A stretch of 64,000 bases of DNA, taken from positions 124,001 through 188,000 of the forward strand of contig NZ_JANZNR010000007.1 of NCBI RefSeq assembly GCF_025153525.1, in the 5' to 3' direction. The notes beneath the pieces were generated by a model. That model saw only the letters and a list, made by a program, of their open reading frames with translations. It was not told where the DNA came from and searched no databases. Within the stretch, counting starts at the first letter, position 1. The number at the start of each line of letters is the position of its first letter. Of the stretch, positions 55,268 through 64,000 are shown piece after piece. This stretch comes from Psychroserpens sp. SPM9. Its GTDB lineage: Bacteria; Bacteroidota; Bacteroidia; Flavobacteriales; Flavobacteriaceae. The position numbers and the translations under genes are program-made.

Positions 55268-56104
55268 ATGCAACAAATTATAAACTTTGTCATTAGAAAC
55301 AAAACCTTCCTTTTGTTTCTGCTGTTGTTTATACTTTCATTAGCACTTACTATTCAATCTCACTCTTACCATAAAAGTAAGTTTATTAATTCTGCTAATT
55401 TTTTAACTGGTGGAATTTATGAAAGCGCCAATAGTATTACTGATTATTTTGGACTCAGAGAGCAAAACAAAATTTTAATAGAAGAAAATAGCCGCCTACG
55501 CTCCAAAGTTTTAAATAGTACAGATTCTACAACAACTGCCAACTCAAATGTAGACAGTATTTCGTATCATGGAACCTATAAAATTTTAACTGCTAAGATT
55601 ATAAATAATAACTATTCATCTTCTAAAAACTACCTCACCATTAACAAAGGTGAAAAACATGGTCTCAAAGAAGATTTAGGTGTTATGACCTCAAAAGGTA
55701 TTGTAGGTATTATTGATAATACATCTAATGGCTACGCTCGAGTGCTTTCAATATTAAACACTAAAAGTAGAATAAATGCGCAGCTAAAATTATCAAATCA
55801 TATTGGCTCCTTGGTTTGGGATGGCAAAACTTCTGCAAATACGGTTCAGTTAATTGATATTTCCAAATTCGCACCTGTAAGGGAAGGCGATACTATTGTA
55901 ACAGGCGGACAATCGACAATTTTCCCTCAAGGGATTCCTATAGGAACTATTGAAAACTTTATATTAGACATTAGTGGAGACACTTATACTGTAAACATCA
56001 AACTGTTTAATGATATGACCAACTTAAAGCATGTCTACATCATTGAGAATTTAGATGCTGAAGAAATCAAACAACTAGAAAATCCAGTTGATGAACAGTC
56101 TTAA
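55268..56104 (+). CDS. mreC: rod-shape determining protein MreC
   Basis: A 278-residue bitopic protein. One TM helix (about 10-28) is followed by a coiled coil (LREQNKILIEENSRLRSKV) and a periplasmic beta domain with LTINKGEKHGLKEDLGVMTSKGIVGII and QLIDISKFAPVREGDTIVTGGQS. MreC links MreB in the cytoplasm to the penicillin-binding protein outside. It overlaps mreD by 17 bp, so translation of the two is coupled. Confidence 0.95.
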   Translation: MQQIINFVIRNKTFLLFLLLFILSLALTIQSHSYHKSKFINSANFLTGGIYESANSITDYFGLREQNKILIEENSRLRSKVLNSTDSTTTANSNVDSISYHGTYKILTAKIINNNYSSSKNYLTINKGEKHGLKEDLGVMTSKGIVGIIDNTSNGYARVLSILNTKSRINAQLKLSNHIGSLVWDGKTSANTVQLIDISKFAPVREGDTIVTGGQSTIFPQGIPIGTIENFILDISGDTYTVNIKLFNDMTNLKHVYIIENLDAEEIKQLENPVDEQS

Positions 56105-56597
56105 CTTTAATAGTATCATTAGGTTTGTCTTGTTAATATTAGTCCAGGCACTCCTTTTTAACCACATCAATTTTATGGGGTATATCAATCCGTATCCCTA
56201 CCTTTTATTCATTTTATTATTTCCAATAAATAATAATAGAACGCTCTTTATATTTATGAGTTTTATGTTGGGTTGGTTTGTGGATTTATTTTCAGATTCT
56301 GGTGGTGTTCATGCTGCTGGTTGCGTTACTATAGCGTTTATAAGACCTGCGGTTTTAAAGTTTGCCTTCGGAATGATTTACGAACATCAAACCATAAAAT
56401 TTAATAATACCGAATTTGGCAACCGACTCATCTATTTCTCTATATTAGTTTTCATTCATCATTTCATTATGTTTACACTAGAAATTTTTAACATTTCTAA
56501 CATAATTTTAATTCTTCAGAAGACGTTATTTTCAAGTATTTTTACTATACTACTTTGTGTATTAATTTCGGTACTTTTTAGTAACAAACAACGATGA
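56088..56597 (+). CDS. mreD: rod-shape determining protein MreD
   Basis: A 169-residue membrane protein with about five TM helices and short loops, normal for MreD. It overlaps mreC upstream by 17 bp and the PBP2 gene downstream by 4 bp. The family is part of the elongasome; its exact action is not settled. Sequence similarity of MreD proteins is low, so context carries much of the call. Confidence 0.9.
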   Translation: MMNSLNFNSIIRFVLLILVQALLFNHINFMGYINPYPYLLFILLFPINNNRTLFIFMSFMLGWFVDLFSDSGGVHAAGCVTIAFIRPAVLKFAFGMIYEHQTIKFNNTEFGNRLIYFSILVFIHHFIMFTLEIFNISNIILILQKTLFSSIFTILLCVLISVLFSNKQR

Positions 56598-58546
56598 GAA
56601 AACTTCTACTATTATTAACTGTAATTACTGTAGGACTCCTATTTATTGCTCGCTTATTTTATTTGCAAGTTTATAAAAAAGAAGCCTATAGCTTATTTGA
56701 AGACTCAGCAATCCGAACAGTCTACGATTACCCGAAACGCGGTTATGTCTATGATAGAAATGGTAAACTATTAGTTGCTAATCAACCATCGTATGATGTC
56801 ATGATTATACCAAGAGAAGTCAAACCTCTCGATACATTAGAGTTTTGCAAGCTTTTAAAAATTACCAAAGAAGATTTTATAAAAAAATACCATAGAGCCA
56901 ATAACTATTCGCCGCGATTACCGTCTCCTTTTGTACCTCAATTATCAAAAAAAGATTATGCCGTACTTCAGGAAAAAATGCGAAAATTTGAAGGGTTTTA
57001 TATTCAAAAACGATCGCTTCGAGATTACCAAACGACCATTGGCGCTAATGTTTTAGGAGATATAGGAGAAGTGAATCAACGCATTATCGAAAAACAGCCC
57101 TATTATAAAATGGGTGATCTTATTGGTAACCAGGGCGTAGAAAAATCGTATGAAGATGTATTACGTGGTGTAAAAGGCATCAAGTTTATTCAAAAAGACC
57201 GATTCAACAAAAATATTGGTCCCTACAAAAACGGCCGTTTTGATACCTTACCGCAACCCGGTAAAGATATCAAAATCACCATTGATTCTGAATTACAGCA
57301 ATATGGTGAATTATTAATGACTAACAAGCGTGGTGGTATTGTTGCTATCGATCCGTCTAATGGTGAAATTTTAGCTTTAGTATCTGGCCCAAGTTATAAT
57401 CCTAACTTATTAGTAGGTCGGGATCGTTCTAAAAATTTCACGAAACTTTATCGCGACAGTATCGCCAAGCCTTTGTTTGATAGGGGCTTACAGGCACAAT
57501 ATGCTCCTGGATCGCCGTTTAAAGTTGTTAATGCACTTATCGCTTTACAAGAAGATGTGATGTCTCCTGAAGAAAAAGTCTCTTGTAGAATGGGATATTA
57601 TTACGGAAGCCGAAAACTTACAGGATGTCACCATCACAAGAGTCCGGTTGACATGAACGCTGGTATTGCACAATCTTGCAATGCGTATTTTGTGACTGCG
57701 TATCGTAAAATAATCGATAAATATGACGATGCTGGTAATGGTATGAACATTTGGGCCAAGCACGCTAAGAGCTTCGGCCTCGGTAATTATTTAGGCTACG
57801 ATTTACCTGTAGGCCAGAAAGGACGAATTCCCGACGGAGATTATTATGACAAAGCTTATGGAAACAATCGTTGGGGTTCAACTTACATTGTATCTAACGC
57901 CATTGGTCAAGGAGAAGTTGAAGCCACTCCAATACAGTTAGCAAATATGGTTGCAGCCATTGGAAATCGCGGTTATTATTACACACCTCATATCATAAAA
58001 GACATTGAAGGTGATACCATTCCGAAGAAATACACCACCAAAAGGCAAACTACGATAGACAAACGTCATTTTGAGCCTGTGATAGAAGGCATGTTTGACG
58101 TATACAATAAAGGTACCGCATCAACACTTCGGATTCCTGGAATTGATATCTGCGGAAAAACGGGAACTGCCGAGAATTTTGTTAGAATAGATAGTGTTTA
58201 TACCCAATTAACAGACCATTCTATTTTTGTAGCATTTGCACCAAAAGACAACCCAAAAATTGCCATTGCTGTATTTGTTGAGAATGGCTACTGGGGAAGT
58301 CGTTTTGCTGGTCGGATGGCAAGTTTAATGATTGAAAAATACATCAAAGGGGAAATCACTCGTACCGATATGGAACACTGGATTTTAACGCATAGTTTAG
58401 AGAACGAATATGCGAAACCTTATTCTGGAGAACCTTTTAAAATTAATGGAGAGACAACGCTTCAAGTAGTTGATAAAGTGCAACCTAAAAAAGATGACGA
58501 TGTCAATAATTCTATAAATATAGATCCAAATAAGCCCCAATTTTAA
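56594..58546 (+). CDS. mrdA: penicillin-binding protein 2 (elongasome transpeptidase)
   Basis: A 650-residue class B PBP. One TM helix at about 3-23 is followed by the pedestal domain with RGYVYDRNGKLLVANQPSYDV and a transpeptidase domain. The active-site serine is Ser307 in the SPFK motif (307-310), SCN is at 361-363 and KTG at 522-524. It cross-links peptidoglycan during cell elongation together with RodA, whose gene starts 2 bp later. The SxxK motif is preceded by the expected APG. Target of beta-lactams such as mecillinam in the family. Confidence 0.95.
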   Translation: MRKLLLLLTVITVGLLFIARLFYLQVYKKEAYSLFEDSAIRTVYDYPKRGYVYDRNGKLLVANQPSYDVMIIPREVKPLDTLEFCKLLKITKEDFIKKYHRANNYSPRLPSPFVPQLSKKDYAVLQEKMRKFEGFYIQKRSLRDYQTTIGANVLGDIGEVNQRIIEKQPYYKMGDLIGNQGVEKSYEDVLRGVKGIKFIQKDRFNKNIGPYKNGRFDTLPQPGKDIKITIDSELQQYGELLMTNKRGGIVAIDPSNGEILALVSGPSYNPNLLVGRDRSKNFTKLYRDSIAKPLFDRGLQAQYAPGSPFKVVNALIALQEDVMSPEEKVSCRMGYYYGSRKLTGCHHHKSPVDMNAGIAQSCNAYFVTAYRKIIDKYDDAGNGMNIWAKHAKSFGLGNYLGYDLPVGQKGRIPDGDYYDKAYGNNRWGSTYIVSNAIGQGEVEATPIQLANMVAAIGNRGYYYTPHIIKDIEGDTIPKKYTTKRQTTIDKRHFEPVIEGMFDVYNKGTASTLRIPGIDICGKTGTAENFVRIDSVYTQLTDHSIFVAFAPKDNPKIAIAVFVENGYWGSRFAGRMASLMIEKYIKGEITRTDMEHWILTHSLENEYAKPYSGEPFKINGETTLQVVDKVQPKKDDDVNNSINIDPNKPQF

Positions 58547-58548
58547 GT

Positions 58549-59829
58549 ATGAATAGAGAAAATCATAGAGGTTTTAGATTTGATTGGATTACTATTGTAT
58601 TATTTCTACTCTTAGTTGGTTTTGGCTGGTTAAATATTATGTCGGCATCTCATATTGGAGAGATTGAGAGCTATTTTGACATGAGTCAATTGTATGGTAA
58701 ACATGCTGTTTTTATCGGACTCACATTTGTTATAATTGTATTGATATTATCGGTTGAAGCCAAGTTTTACGAACGGTTTGCGAGTATCATTTATATTGTT
58801 GCAATGCTAGCGCTTGTAGGTTTATTTATCTTCGGAAAAGACGTCAATGGGGCCAGATCCTGGTATGGTATTGGCAGTATGACTCTTCAGCCCAGTGAAT
58901 TTGCCAAGTTTGCAACAGCTTTAGCCGTCGCTAAATACATGAGTGACCTGCAAACCAATATGAACACGCTTAAAGACCAATTAAAAGCCGTTGGAATTAT
59001 TATTGTTCCTGCAATTTTAATCTTACTTCAAAATGATGCAGGAAGCACCTTAGTGTATGCGTCATTCTTTTTTGTGTTTTATAGAGAAGGTCTACAACAA
59101 ATCTATTTAGCCATAGCACTGTCTGCTATCATATTGGCTGTATTAGCATTAAAATTTGGCATCTTAATAACGGCTATTGTTGCTACTTTAGTGATTGCTG
59201 GGTTTTATGTTTTCCGAAGAAAAAAACGCGCTTCTATCCTTCAATCGATTTTAATATTATTGGTTTGTGTATCATTTTCGGCAGGTGTTCGTATGTTTTT
59301 TGATCATGTTTTAAAACCTCATCAGCAAAATAGAATTAGTTTATGGCTGCGTTTAGAAAAAGACCCTATAAAACTTGAGAAAATGAAGCAAGAAGAAGCT
59401 TATAACCTCATCCAGTCTGAACAAGCGATCAGTTCTGGTGGATGGACTGGCAAAGGTTTTATGCAAGGCACCAGAACAACAGGAAAGTTTGTACCAGAAC
59501 AAGAAACAGACTATATTTTTAGTACTGTTGGAGAAGAATGGGGATTTTTAGGAAGCACCTTGGTTGTACTGCTATTTATGGGCTTAATTATTAGAGTGCT
59601 CTTTTTGGCCGAATCGCAAAAATCACAGTTTAGTCGGATATATGGCTATGGCGTTGCTTCGATATTGTTTATTCACTTTACGATTAATACCGGAATGGTG
59701 ATGGGGTTAATTCCAACCGTAGGTATACCACTACCCTTTTTTAGTTATGGAGGTTCCGGACTCTGGGGATTTACAATACTACTCTTTATTTTTATTAAGC
59801 TAGACAGTAATAAAATTAACGAATGGTAA
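58549..59829 (+). CDS. rodA: rod-shape determining glycosyltransferase RodA
   Basis: A 426-residue SEDS protein with about ten TM helices. The first helix follows an arginine-rich start (RENHRGFRFDWITI). GARSWYGIGSMTLQPSEFAKFA near residue 100 and FFSYGGSGLWGF near the end are SEDS signatures. It polymerises glycan strands and works with PBP2. It is the last gene of the mre operon and is followed by a terminator shared with the convergent valS. Confidence 0.95.
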   Translation: MNRENHRGFRFDWITIVLFLLLVGFGWLNIMSASHIGEIESYFDMSQLYGKHAVFIGLTFVIIVLILSVEAKFYERFASIIYIVAMLALVGLFIFGKDVNGARSWYGIGSMTLQPSEFAKFATALAVAKYMSDLQTNMNTLKDQLKAVGIIIVPAILILLQNDAGSTLVYASFFFVFYREGLQQIYLAIALSAIILAVLALKFGILITAIVATLVIAGFYVFRRKKRASILQSILILLVCVSFSAGVRMFFDHVLKPHQQNRISLWLRLEKDPIKLEKMKQEEAYNLIQSEQAISSGGWTGKGFMQGTRTTGKFVPEQETDYIFSTVGEEWGFLGSTLVVLLFMGLIIRVLFLAESQKSQFSRIYGYGVASILFIHFTINTGMVMGLIPTVGIPLPFFSYGGSGLWGFTILLFIFIKLDSNKINEW

Positions 59830-59845
59830 CAAATGGTAACAAAAA

Positions 59846-59876
59846 GAAAGACCATCGATTAACAATGGTCTTTTTA
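59846..59876. terminator. bidirectional terminator between rodA and valS
   Basis: AAAGACCAT (59847-59855) and ATGGTCTTT (59864-59872) form a 9-bp stem with an 8-base loop, T-run on the plus side and A-rich on the other. It lies 18 bases after rodA and 22 after valS in their own directions. Confidence 0.88.
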
Positions 59877-59897
59877 ACTATAGCTTCTTAAAATATC

Positions 59898-62528
59898 TTA
59901 TTTCAAACTCGCTAAGCTCGATTTTAAAGTCTCAATTTTAGCCAAAGCGTCTGCTTCTTTTTTCTTTTCTGAAGCCACGACTTGTTCTGGAGCACCAGCA
60001 ACAAAGCGTTCGTTGGACAATTTCTTTTGAACCGATTTTAGAAACCCTTCGGTATAATTTAACTCGTCCGTCAGCTTTTTTATTTCGGCATCAACGTCAA
60101 TACTGCCTTCCATTGGAATAAAATACTCATTAGACTTTACACGATAGGTTAAAGCCCCTTCTACAGGTTCATTTACATAATCGAAACGTTCTAAATGACC
60201 TAACTTAACAATAACCTCATCAAAAGTTGGTGCGACATTTTCATTATTAACTACCGAAAACCCAATAGCATCCTTAAACGCAATATTCTTTTGTTTTCTA
60301 ATATTTCTAATGCCTGAAATTACTTCTGAAGCAAAATCAAACTCAGTTATCAAATGCGCTTGAATAGGTTTAGACTCTGGCCATTTAGCAACAATTAAAG
60401 CTTCATTTGAAGAACGCTCTTCTATTCTTTGCCAAATATCTTCAGTAATAAACGGCATAAATGGATGCACAATTTTTAAATTTTCTTCAAAAATTGACAT
60501 TACTTTTTTATAGGTTTTAGAATCTATAGGTTGCTGGTAAGCGGGTTTAACCATTTCGAGCATCCAACCACAAAAATCATCGTAAATTAATTTGTAAATC
60601 ACCATCAAGGCATCACTCAGTCTGTATTTACTAAAATGATCTTCAATTTCGATCAATGCAGCCTGAAACTTAGACTCATACCATTCTAAAGCAATTTTAC
60701 TAGAATCAGGTTGCTCCATATCTTGAACCTCCCAAAGCGTCGTTAAGTAAAAAGCACTCCAAATTTTATTAGCAAAGCCTCTACCTTGCTGGCAAAGTGC
60801 TTCGTCAAACATTAGGTCATTTCCAGCTGCCGAACTTAATAATAATCCAACCCGAACACCATCGGCACCATAATCTTCTATTAATTTTAAAGCATCAGGA
60901 GAATTCCCAAGAGATTTAGACATTTTTCGGCGTTGTTTATCTCTAACCAATCCCGTGAGATATACATTTTCAAAAGGCCTTTCGTCTTTATATTCATAAC
61001 CTGCAATGATCATACGTGCGACCCAGAAAAATAAAATATCTGGTCCGGTTACTAAATCATTTGTTGGATAATAATACTTGATTTCTTCATTCTCGGGGTT
61101 TCTAATACCATCAAACACACTGATTGGCCATAACCACGAACTAAACCAAGTATCTAAAGCATCTGTATCTTGGGTTAAATCTTGAGTCGTTAAGTTGGAA
61201 TTACCCGTTTTAGCTATCGCTAACTTTAAGGCTTCATCTTCAGTTTCGGCAACAACAAAATCTTCTTTTCCATCGCCATAAAAATAGGCTGGGATTTGTT
61301 GGCCCCATAATAACTGTCGTGAGATATTCCAATCACGAATGTTCTCCATCCAGTGTCTGTATGTGTTTTCAAACTTCTTCGGAAACAATTTCACATCCCC
61401 TGTTTTTAAAACGGCGTCAATAGCAGGCTGCGCTAAATCTTCCATTTTTAAGAACCATTGATCACTCAAACGTGGTTCTATAACAGCTTTGGTACGTTCT
61501 GAAGTTCCTACTTTATTAATATGCGTTTCGGTTTTAACCAAAATCCCCTGGTCTTCCAATTCTTTTGCCAGCGCTTTTCTTACCGCAAAACGATCTTGAC
61601 CTTCGTAGTGCATTCCGAAGCTATTTAAGGTGGCATCATCGTTGAAGATATCGACGACTTCAAGCTGATGCTTATCGCCTAAAACTTTATCATTTTCATC
61701 ATGAGCAGGTGTGACTTTAAGGCAACCTGTTCCAAATTCGATATCGACATAGGCGTCTTCAATAATAGGAATCACTCTTCCGCAGATAGGAACAATAGCT
61801 TTTTTCCCTTTTAAATGTGAAAAACGTTCATCATCTGGATTGATACAAATGGCGGTATCACCAAAAATAGTTTCTGGTCGTGTGGTTGCAATGGTTAATT
61901 TCTCATCACTCCCTTCAACTTGATATTCTAAATAATAGAGTAATCCTTGTTTCTCAACATGTATAACCTCTTCATCAGACAGTGTTGTTTTAGCCTCAGG
62001 GTCCCAGTTCACCATACGGAAGCCTCTGTAAATTAAACCTTTGTTATACAAATCAACAAACACTTTAATTACGGCTTCAGACATGTCATCATCCATCGTA
62101 AACTTGGTACGGTCCCAATCACAGGAACAACCCAATTTTTTTAATTGTTCTAAAATGACACCACCATACTCGTCGGTCCACTCCCAAGCATGTTTAAGAA
62201 ACTCATCTCTACTCAAATCATTTTTATCAATACCTTGAGCTTTCAGTTTTGCAACAACTTTTGCTTCGGTAGCAATTGAAGCATGATCTGTTCCAGGAAC
62301 CCAGCATGCATTTTTACCTAAGAGACGTGCACGCCTAATAAGTACATCTTGAATGGTATTGTTGAGCATATGACCCATATGTAAAACGCCGGTAACATTT
62401 GGTGGCGGAATCACAATAGTATAAGGCTCTCTCTCATCTGGAGTTGAGTGAAAATAATTGTGTTTCATCCAATAGTCGTACCATTTACTTTCTACAGATT
62501 GAGATGAATATTTTGACGGAATGTCCAT
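59898..62528 (-). CDS. valS: valyl-tRNA synthetase
   Basis: I start at ATG 62528 ([17 protein letters not shown], 876 residues). An in-frame ATG at 62561 is unlikely, since a -7 element TACTTTTG (62559-62566) lies over it. The HIGH-type motif is HMGH in [13 protein letters not shown] near residue 40, and KMSKS is in [13 protein letters not shown] near 535. An editing domain (CP1) lies between. The C-terminus is an antiparallel coiled coil (about 800-876), as in bacterial ValRS. It charges tRNA-Val and removes mischarged Thr. Confidence 0.97.
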   Translation of the reverse strand: MDIPSKYSSQSVESKWYDYWMKHNYFHSTPDEREPYTIVIPPPNVTGVLHMGHMLNNTIQDVLIRRARLLGKNACWVPGTDHASIATEAKVVAKLKAQGIDKNDLSRDEFLKHAWEWTDEYGGVILEQLKKLGCSCDWDRTKFTMDDDMSEAVIKVFVDLYNKGLIYRGFRMVNWDPEAKTTLSDEEVIHVEKQGLLYYLEYQVEGSDEKLTIATTRPETIFGDTAICINPDDERFSHLKGKKAIVPICGRVIPIIEDAYVDIEFGTGCLKVTPAHDENDKVLGDKHQLEVVDIFNDDATLNSFGMHYEGQDRFAVRKALAKELEDQGILVKTETHINKVGTSERTKAVIEPRLSDQWFLKMEDLAQPAIDAVLKTGDVKLFPKKFENTYRHWMENIRDWNISRQLLWGQQIPAYFYGDGKEDFVVAETEDEALKLAIAKTGNSNLTTQDLTQDTDALDTWFSSWLWPISVFDGIRNPENEEIKYYYPTNDLVTGPDILFFWVARMIIAGYEYKDERPFENVYLTGLVRDKQRRKMSKSLGNSPDALKLIEDYGADGVRVGLLLSSAAGNDLMFDEALCQQGRGFANKIWSAFYLTTLWEVQDMEQPDSSKIALEWYESKFQAALIEIEDHFSKYRLSDALMVIYKLIYDDFCGWMLEMVKPAYQQPIDSKTYKKVMSIFEENLKIVHPFMPFITEDIWQRIEERSSNEALIVAKWPESKPIQAHLITEFDFASEVISGIRNIRKQKNIAFKDAIGFSVVNNENVAPTFDEVIVKLGHLERFDYVNEPVEGALTYRVKSNEYFIPMEGSIDVDAEIKKLTDELNYTEGFLKSVQKKLSNERFVAGAPEQVVASEKKKEADALAKIETLKSSLASLK

Positions 62529-62558
62529 GCTTTGGTATTGTTTTTGCTTTATAACAGA

Positions 62559-62566
62559 CAAAAGTA
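62559..62566 (-). promoter_or_regulatory. -7 element of valS
   Basis: TACTTTTG on the minus strand matches TAnnTTTG, 30 bases before the chosen start. No TTG is found at -33. Confidence 0.4.
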
Positions 62567-62659
62567 CTTATATTTCTTTTTTTGCGAAATGAATACAAGA
62601 AATAATGACGACTAAAATTGTAATTAATGTTAATTATAAGGTCATACAGCTAATTTATT

Positions 62660-62689
62660 TTGCCAAATCGTAAAAAGTAAGTAGTTTTG
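62660..62689 (+). promoter_or_regulatory. promoter of the DUF1573 gene
   Basis: TTG (62660-62662), 19-base spacer, TAGTTTTG (62682-62689), an exact Bacteroidota-type match. The 5' leader would be only about 17 bases. Confidence 0.7.
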
Positions 62690-62712
62690 ATAGTATCAAT
62701 TTAAAAATTTAA

Positions 62713-63141
62713 ATGATGAAAAATTTAGTAATAATTTTATGTGTAGCCTTTTTAAGCATTGGAGCTTATGCCCAAGAAAAAGTAGCGAAAATTGAATTTA
62801 AAACCGATGTTATAGATTATGGTACCATTGAAAAAGGTGCTGATGGTGTAAGAGTATTTGAATTTACCAATACAGGCAACGCACCATTAATCATTTCTAA
62901 TGCCAAGTCAACTTGTGGTTGTACAGTTCCTAAATGGCCTAAAGAACCAATTATGCCAGGAGAAACAGGTGAAATAAAAGTAAAATATGACACTAAACGA
63001 GTGAATCCTATTAGAAAAACAATAACCGTGACTTCTAATGCTGAAACGCCAAGCGTAGCGTTAAAAATTAAAGGTTTGGTTGTGGATTCTAGTAAGGCAA
63101 GTGTTTTAGAAAAGAAAGACAAAAGTGTGATGGAGCAATAA
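62713..63141 (+). CDS. DUF1573 secreted protein
   Basis: A 142-residue protein with a signal peptide ending GAYAQE (about residue 20; Met2 could also be the start). A single Ig-like DUF1573 domain follows, with VIDYGTIEKGADGVRVFEFTN, the CGC-type KSTCGCTVPKWP and GEIKVKYDTKRVNPI. The family is common in Bacteroidota, and its role is not clear; the fold suggests a periplasmic binding or structural part. It stands alone with its own promoter and terminator. Confidence 0.88.
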   Translation: MMKNLVIILCVAFLSIGAYAQEKVAKIEFKTDVIDYGTIEKGADGVRVFEFTNTGNAPLIISNAKSTCGCTVPKWPKEPIMPGETGEIKVKYDTKRVNPIRKTITVTSNAETPSVALKIKGLVVDSSKASVLEKKDKSVMEQ

Positions 63142-63164
63142 TACACTCTATTTCTTATAATTAC

Positions 63165-63194
63165 AAAGAACTCTCTAATTAGGGAGTTCTTTTT
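63165..63194. terminator. bidirectional terminator at the DUF1573/retropepsin junction
   Basis: AAAGAACTC (63165-63173) and GAGTTCTTT (63184-63192) pair, with three more pairs inside one of them U-G, and T-runs on both sides. On the minus strand the stem overlaps the stop codon and last codons of the retropepsin gene. Confidence 0.85.
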
Positions 63195-64000
63195 GTTTAA
63201 AGACATCTTCAAGTTTAAACTCAAAATTCATTATTTGCTTATTGCGCTCTATTTTAAGTCTGATGGACTTTCCAGGACTATTTCTAAAATAGCTAATAAC
63301 ATCTTGAAGTTTTAATAAGTGTGCTTCTTTCCCATTAATACTTACTATAATATCATCTACTTGTAGACCTGCTTTTTCTGCTACGGAATTTTCTCTGATT
63401 AAAACAATGGTATAAGCTGGTTTTAATTTAAATTGATATGATTGAGAAAAATTTATAGACACTTTGTCTTTGCTAGCTTGACCGTAAGAATCTAAAATTT
63501 CGTTTTTGCTTGCAAGCTCTTTTACAACCCGCAACCCTAATTGCTCTACGACTATCCCGCTTCTATTGTAATGAAAATCTGCCTTAAAATTAGAGTTCTT
63601 TTTTAAGGTGATTTTAGAATTTTCATAATCAACAATAAGATTAAAACGTCTTAACACTTCGGCCCCTAAACTTCCATTTCTATCTTTAATTTTACGTGCA
63701 AAACTAATGGATGTCGAATCAGGAAAAGCAACGTTCACTGCATTTAATTCAAAGCTTTTAAGCTTCACTGATTTTACAACAGATCTGTTGCCATGCACGT
63801 TTCCGCTTAAACCTCGGCCTAAAAAATCATGAAAGTAATTATAGTACTCTGTTGTAATACCTAAGCTATCATTTTCAAATAACCACAATGCATCACTGCT
63901 TCCTGTATCTATTAAAAGTTTCACTGGAATGAGCTTTTCATCCAGCTTAACATCGACATCGATATAGGGTTTATTATTAAAAAAAGACAAGTTAAAGGTT
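63175..64000 (-). CDS. retropepsin-like aspartate protease with PDZ domain, N-terminus missing
   Basis: The frame is open to the right edge, so the start and probably a signal peptide lie outside; at least 275 residues are visible. The motif LLIDTGSSDALWL carries the aspartate-protease DTGS active site. A second half (LGAEVLRRFNLIVDYENSKITLKK) follows, as in clan AA single-domain enzymes that work as dimers. The C-terminus is a PDZ domain with NSVAEKAGLQVDDIIVSINGKEA. Family members are secreted or periplasmic. Substrate unknown. An internal TTG at 63990 is not the start. Confidence 0.85.
   Translation of the reverse strand, partial: TFNLSFFNNKPYIDVDVKLDEKLIPVKLLIDTGSSDALWLFENDSLGITTEYYNYFHDFLGRGLSGNVHGNRSVVKSVKLKSFELNAVNVAFPDSTSISFARKIKDRNGSLGAEVLRRFNLIVDYENSKITLKKNSNFKADFHYNRSGIVVEQLGLRVVKELASKNEILDSYGQASKDKVSINFSQSYQFKLKPAYTIVLIRENSVAEKAGLQVDDIIVSINGKEAHLLKLQDVISYFRNSPGKSIRLKIERNKQIMNFEFKLEDVFKQKELPN

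Noticed and set aside
62817-63224. 135-residue frame antisense to the DUF1573 gene
   Set aside because: The plus-strand gene is a clear DUF1573 protein with signal peptide, promoter and terminator, so the antisense frame is a shadow.

Overview
The window is a 64 kb piece of a chromosome from a member of the Flavobacteriaceae (phylum Bacteroidota). The evidence is a complete gldK-gldL-gldM-gldN set (type IX secretion and gliding motor), a topA without zinc fingers, the exosortase variant XrtF with its partner, a HYC_CC_PP-type protein, AT-rich DNA, no consistent Shine-Dalgarno sequences, and several promoters of the Bacteroidota form TTG-N19/21-TAnnTTTG. I see no transposase, phage gene, plasmid gene, CRISPR array or rRNA. 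Coding density is high, and most genes are ordinary chromosomal genes.

Layout. 1-13.6 kb: an efflux locus on the minus strand (adaptor, canonical ABC ATPase, three large FtsX/MacB-type permeases, a second and divergent ATPase, a TolC protein cut by the window edge). It is divergent from a two-component pair: a sigma-54 response regulator and an NtrB-like kinase. 13.7-15.3 kb: initiator tRNA-fMet, a leucine-rich-repeat protein and a small cysteine-rich protein. 15.3-21.0 kb: an RND efflux operon. 21.1-24.6 kb: an ABC-F ATPase, a DUF983 protein and a FAD oxidoreductase. 24.7-29.3 kb: gldKLMN. 29.5-33.2 kb: topA followed by an arginase-fold protein that has lost metal ligands. 33.4-35.9 kb: two lipoproteins and a membrane protein. 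36-44.4 kb: a plus-strand block with miaB, a sensorless sigma-54 activator, a lipoprotein, a 65-residue protein, lptE, a TPR protein, secG and groES-groEL. 44.4-49.4 kb: a 28-residue basic ORF, a DUF6090-like protein and a metal-handling operon (HYC_CC_PP protein, HMA-MauE fusion, TonB receptor, periplasmic HMA protein). 49.5-50.5 kb: xrtF and partner. 50.5-54 kb: a GAF-type methionine sulfoxide reductase, an orphan MacB permease and purH. 54.2-59.8 kb: the rod-shape operon mreBCD-PBP2-rodA. 59.9-64 kb: valS, a DUF1573 protein and a retropepsin/PDZ protein cut by the window edge.

The points I rate highest are these. (1) A sequence upstream of groES with near-consensus -24/-12 form sits about 4 kb downstream of an orphan PspF-like sigma-54 activator, and related TGA-type dyads occur in front of both transcription units. 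(2) The arginase-family protein beside the T9SS genes is missing catalytic metal ligands. (3) The three-permease, two-ATPase efflux locus contains an ATPase with altered D-loop and signature and a response regulator with GAFTDA in place of GAFTGA; its divergent promoter region has enhancer-like repeats. (4) A terminator for one gene is embedded in the coding sequence of its convergent neighbour. All functional links are inferences from sequence and position.
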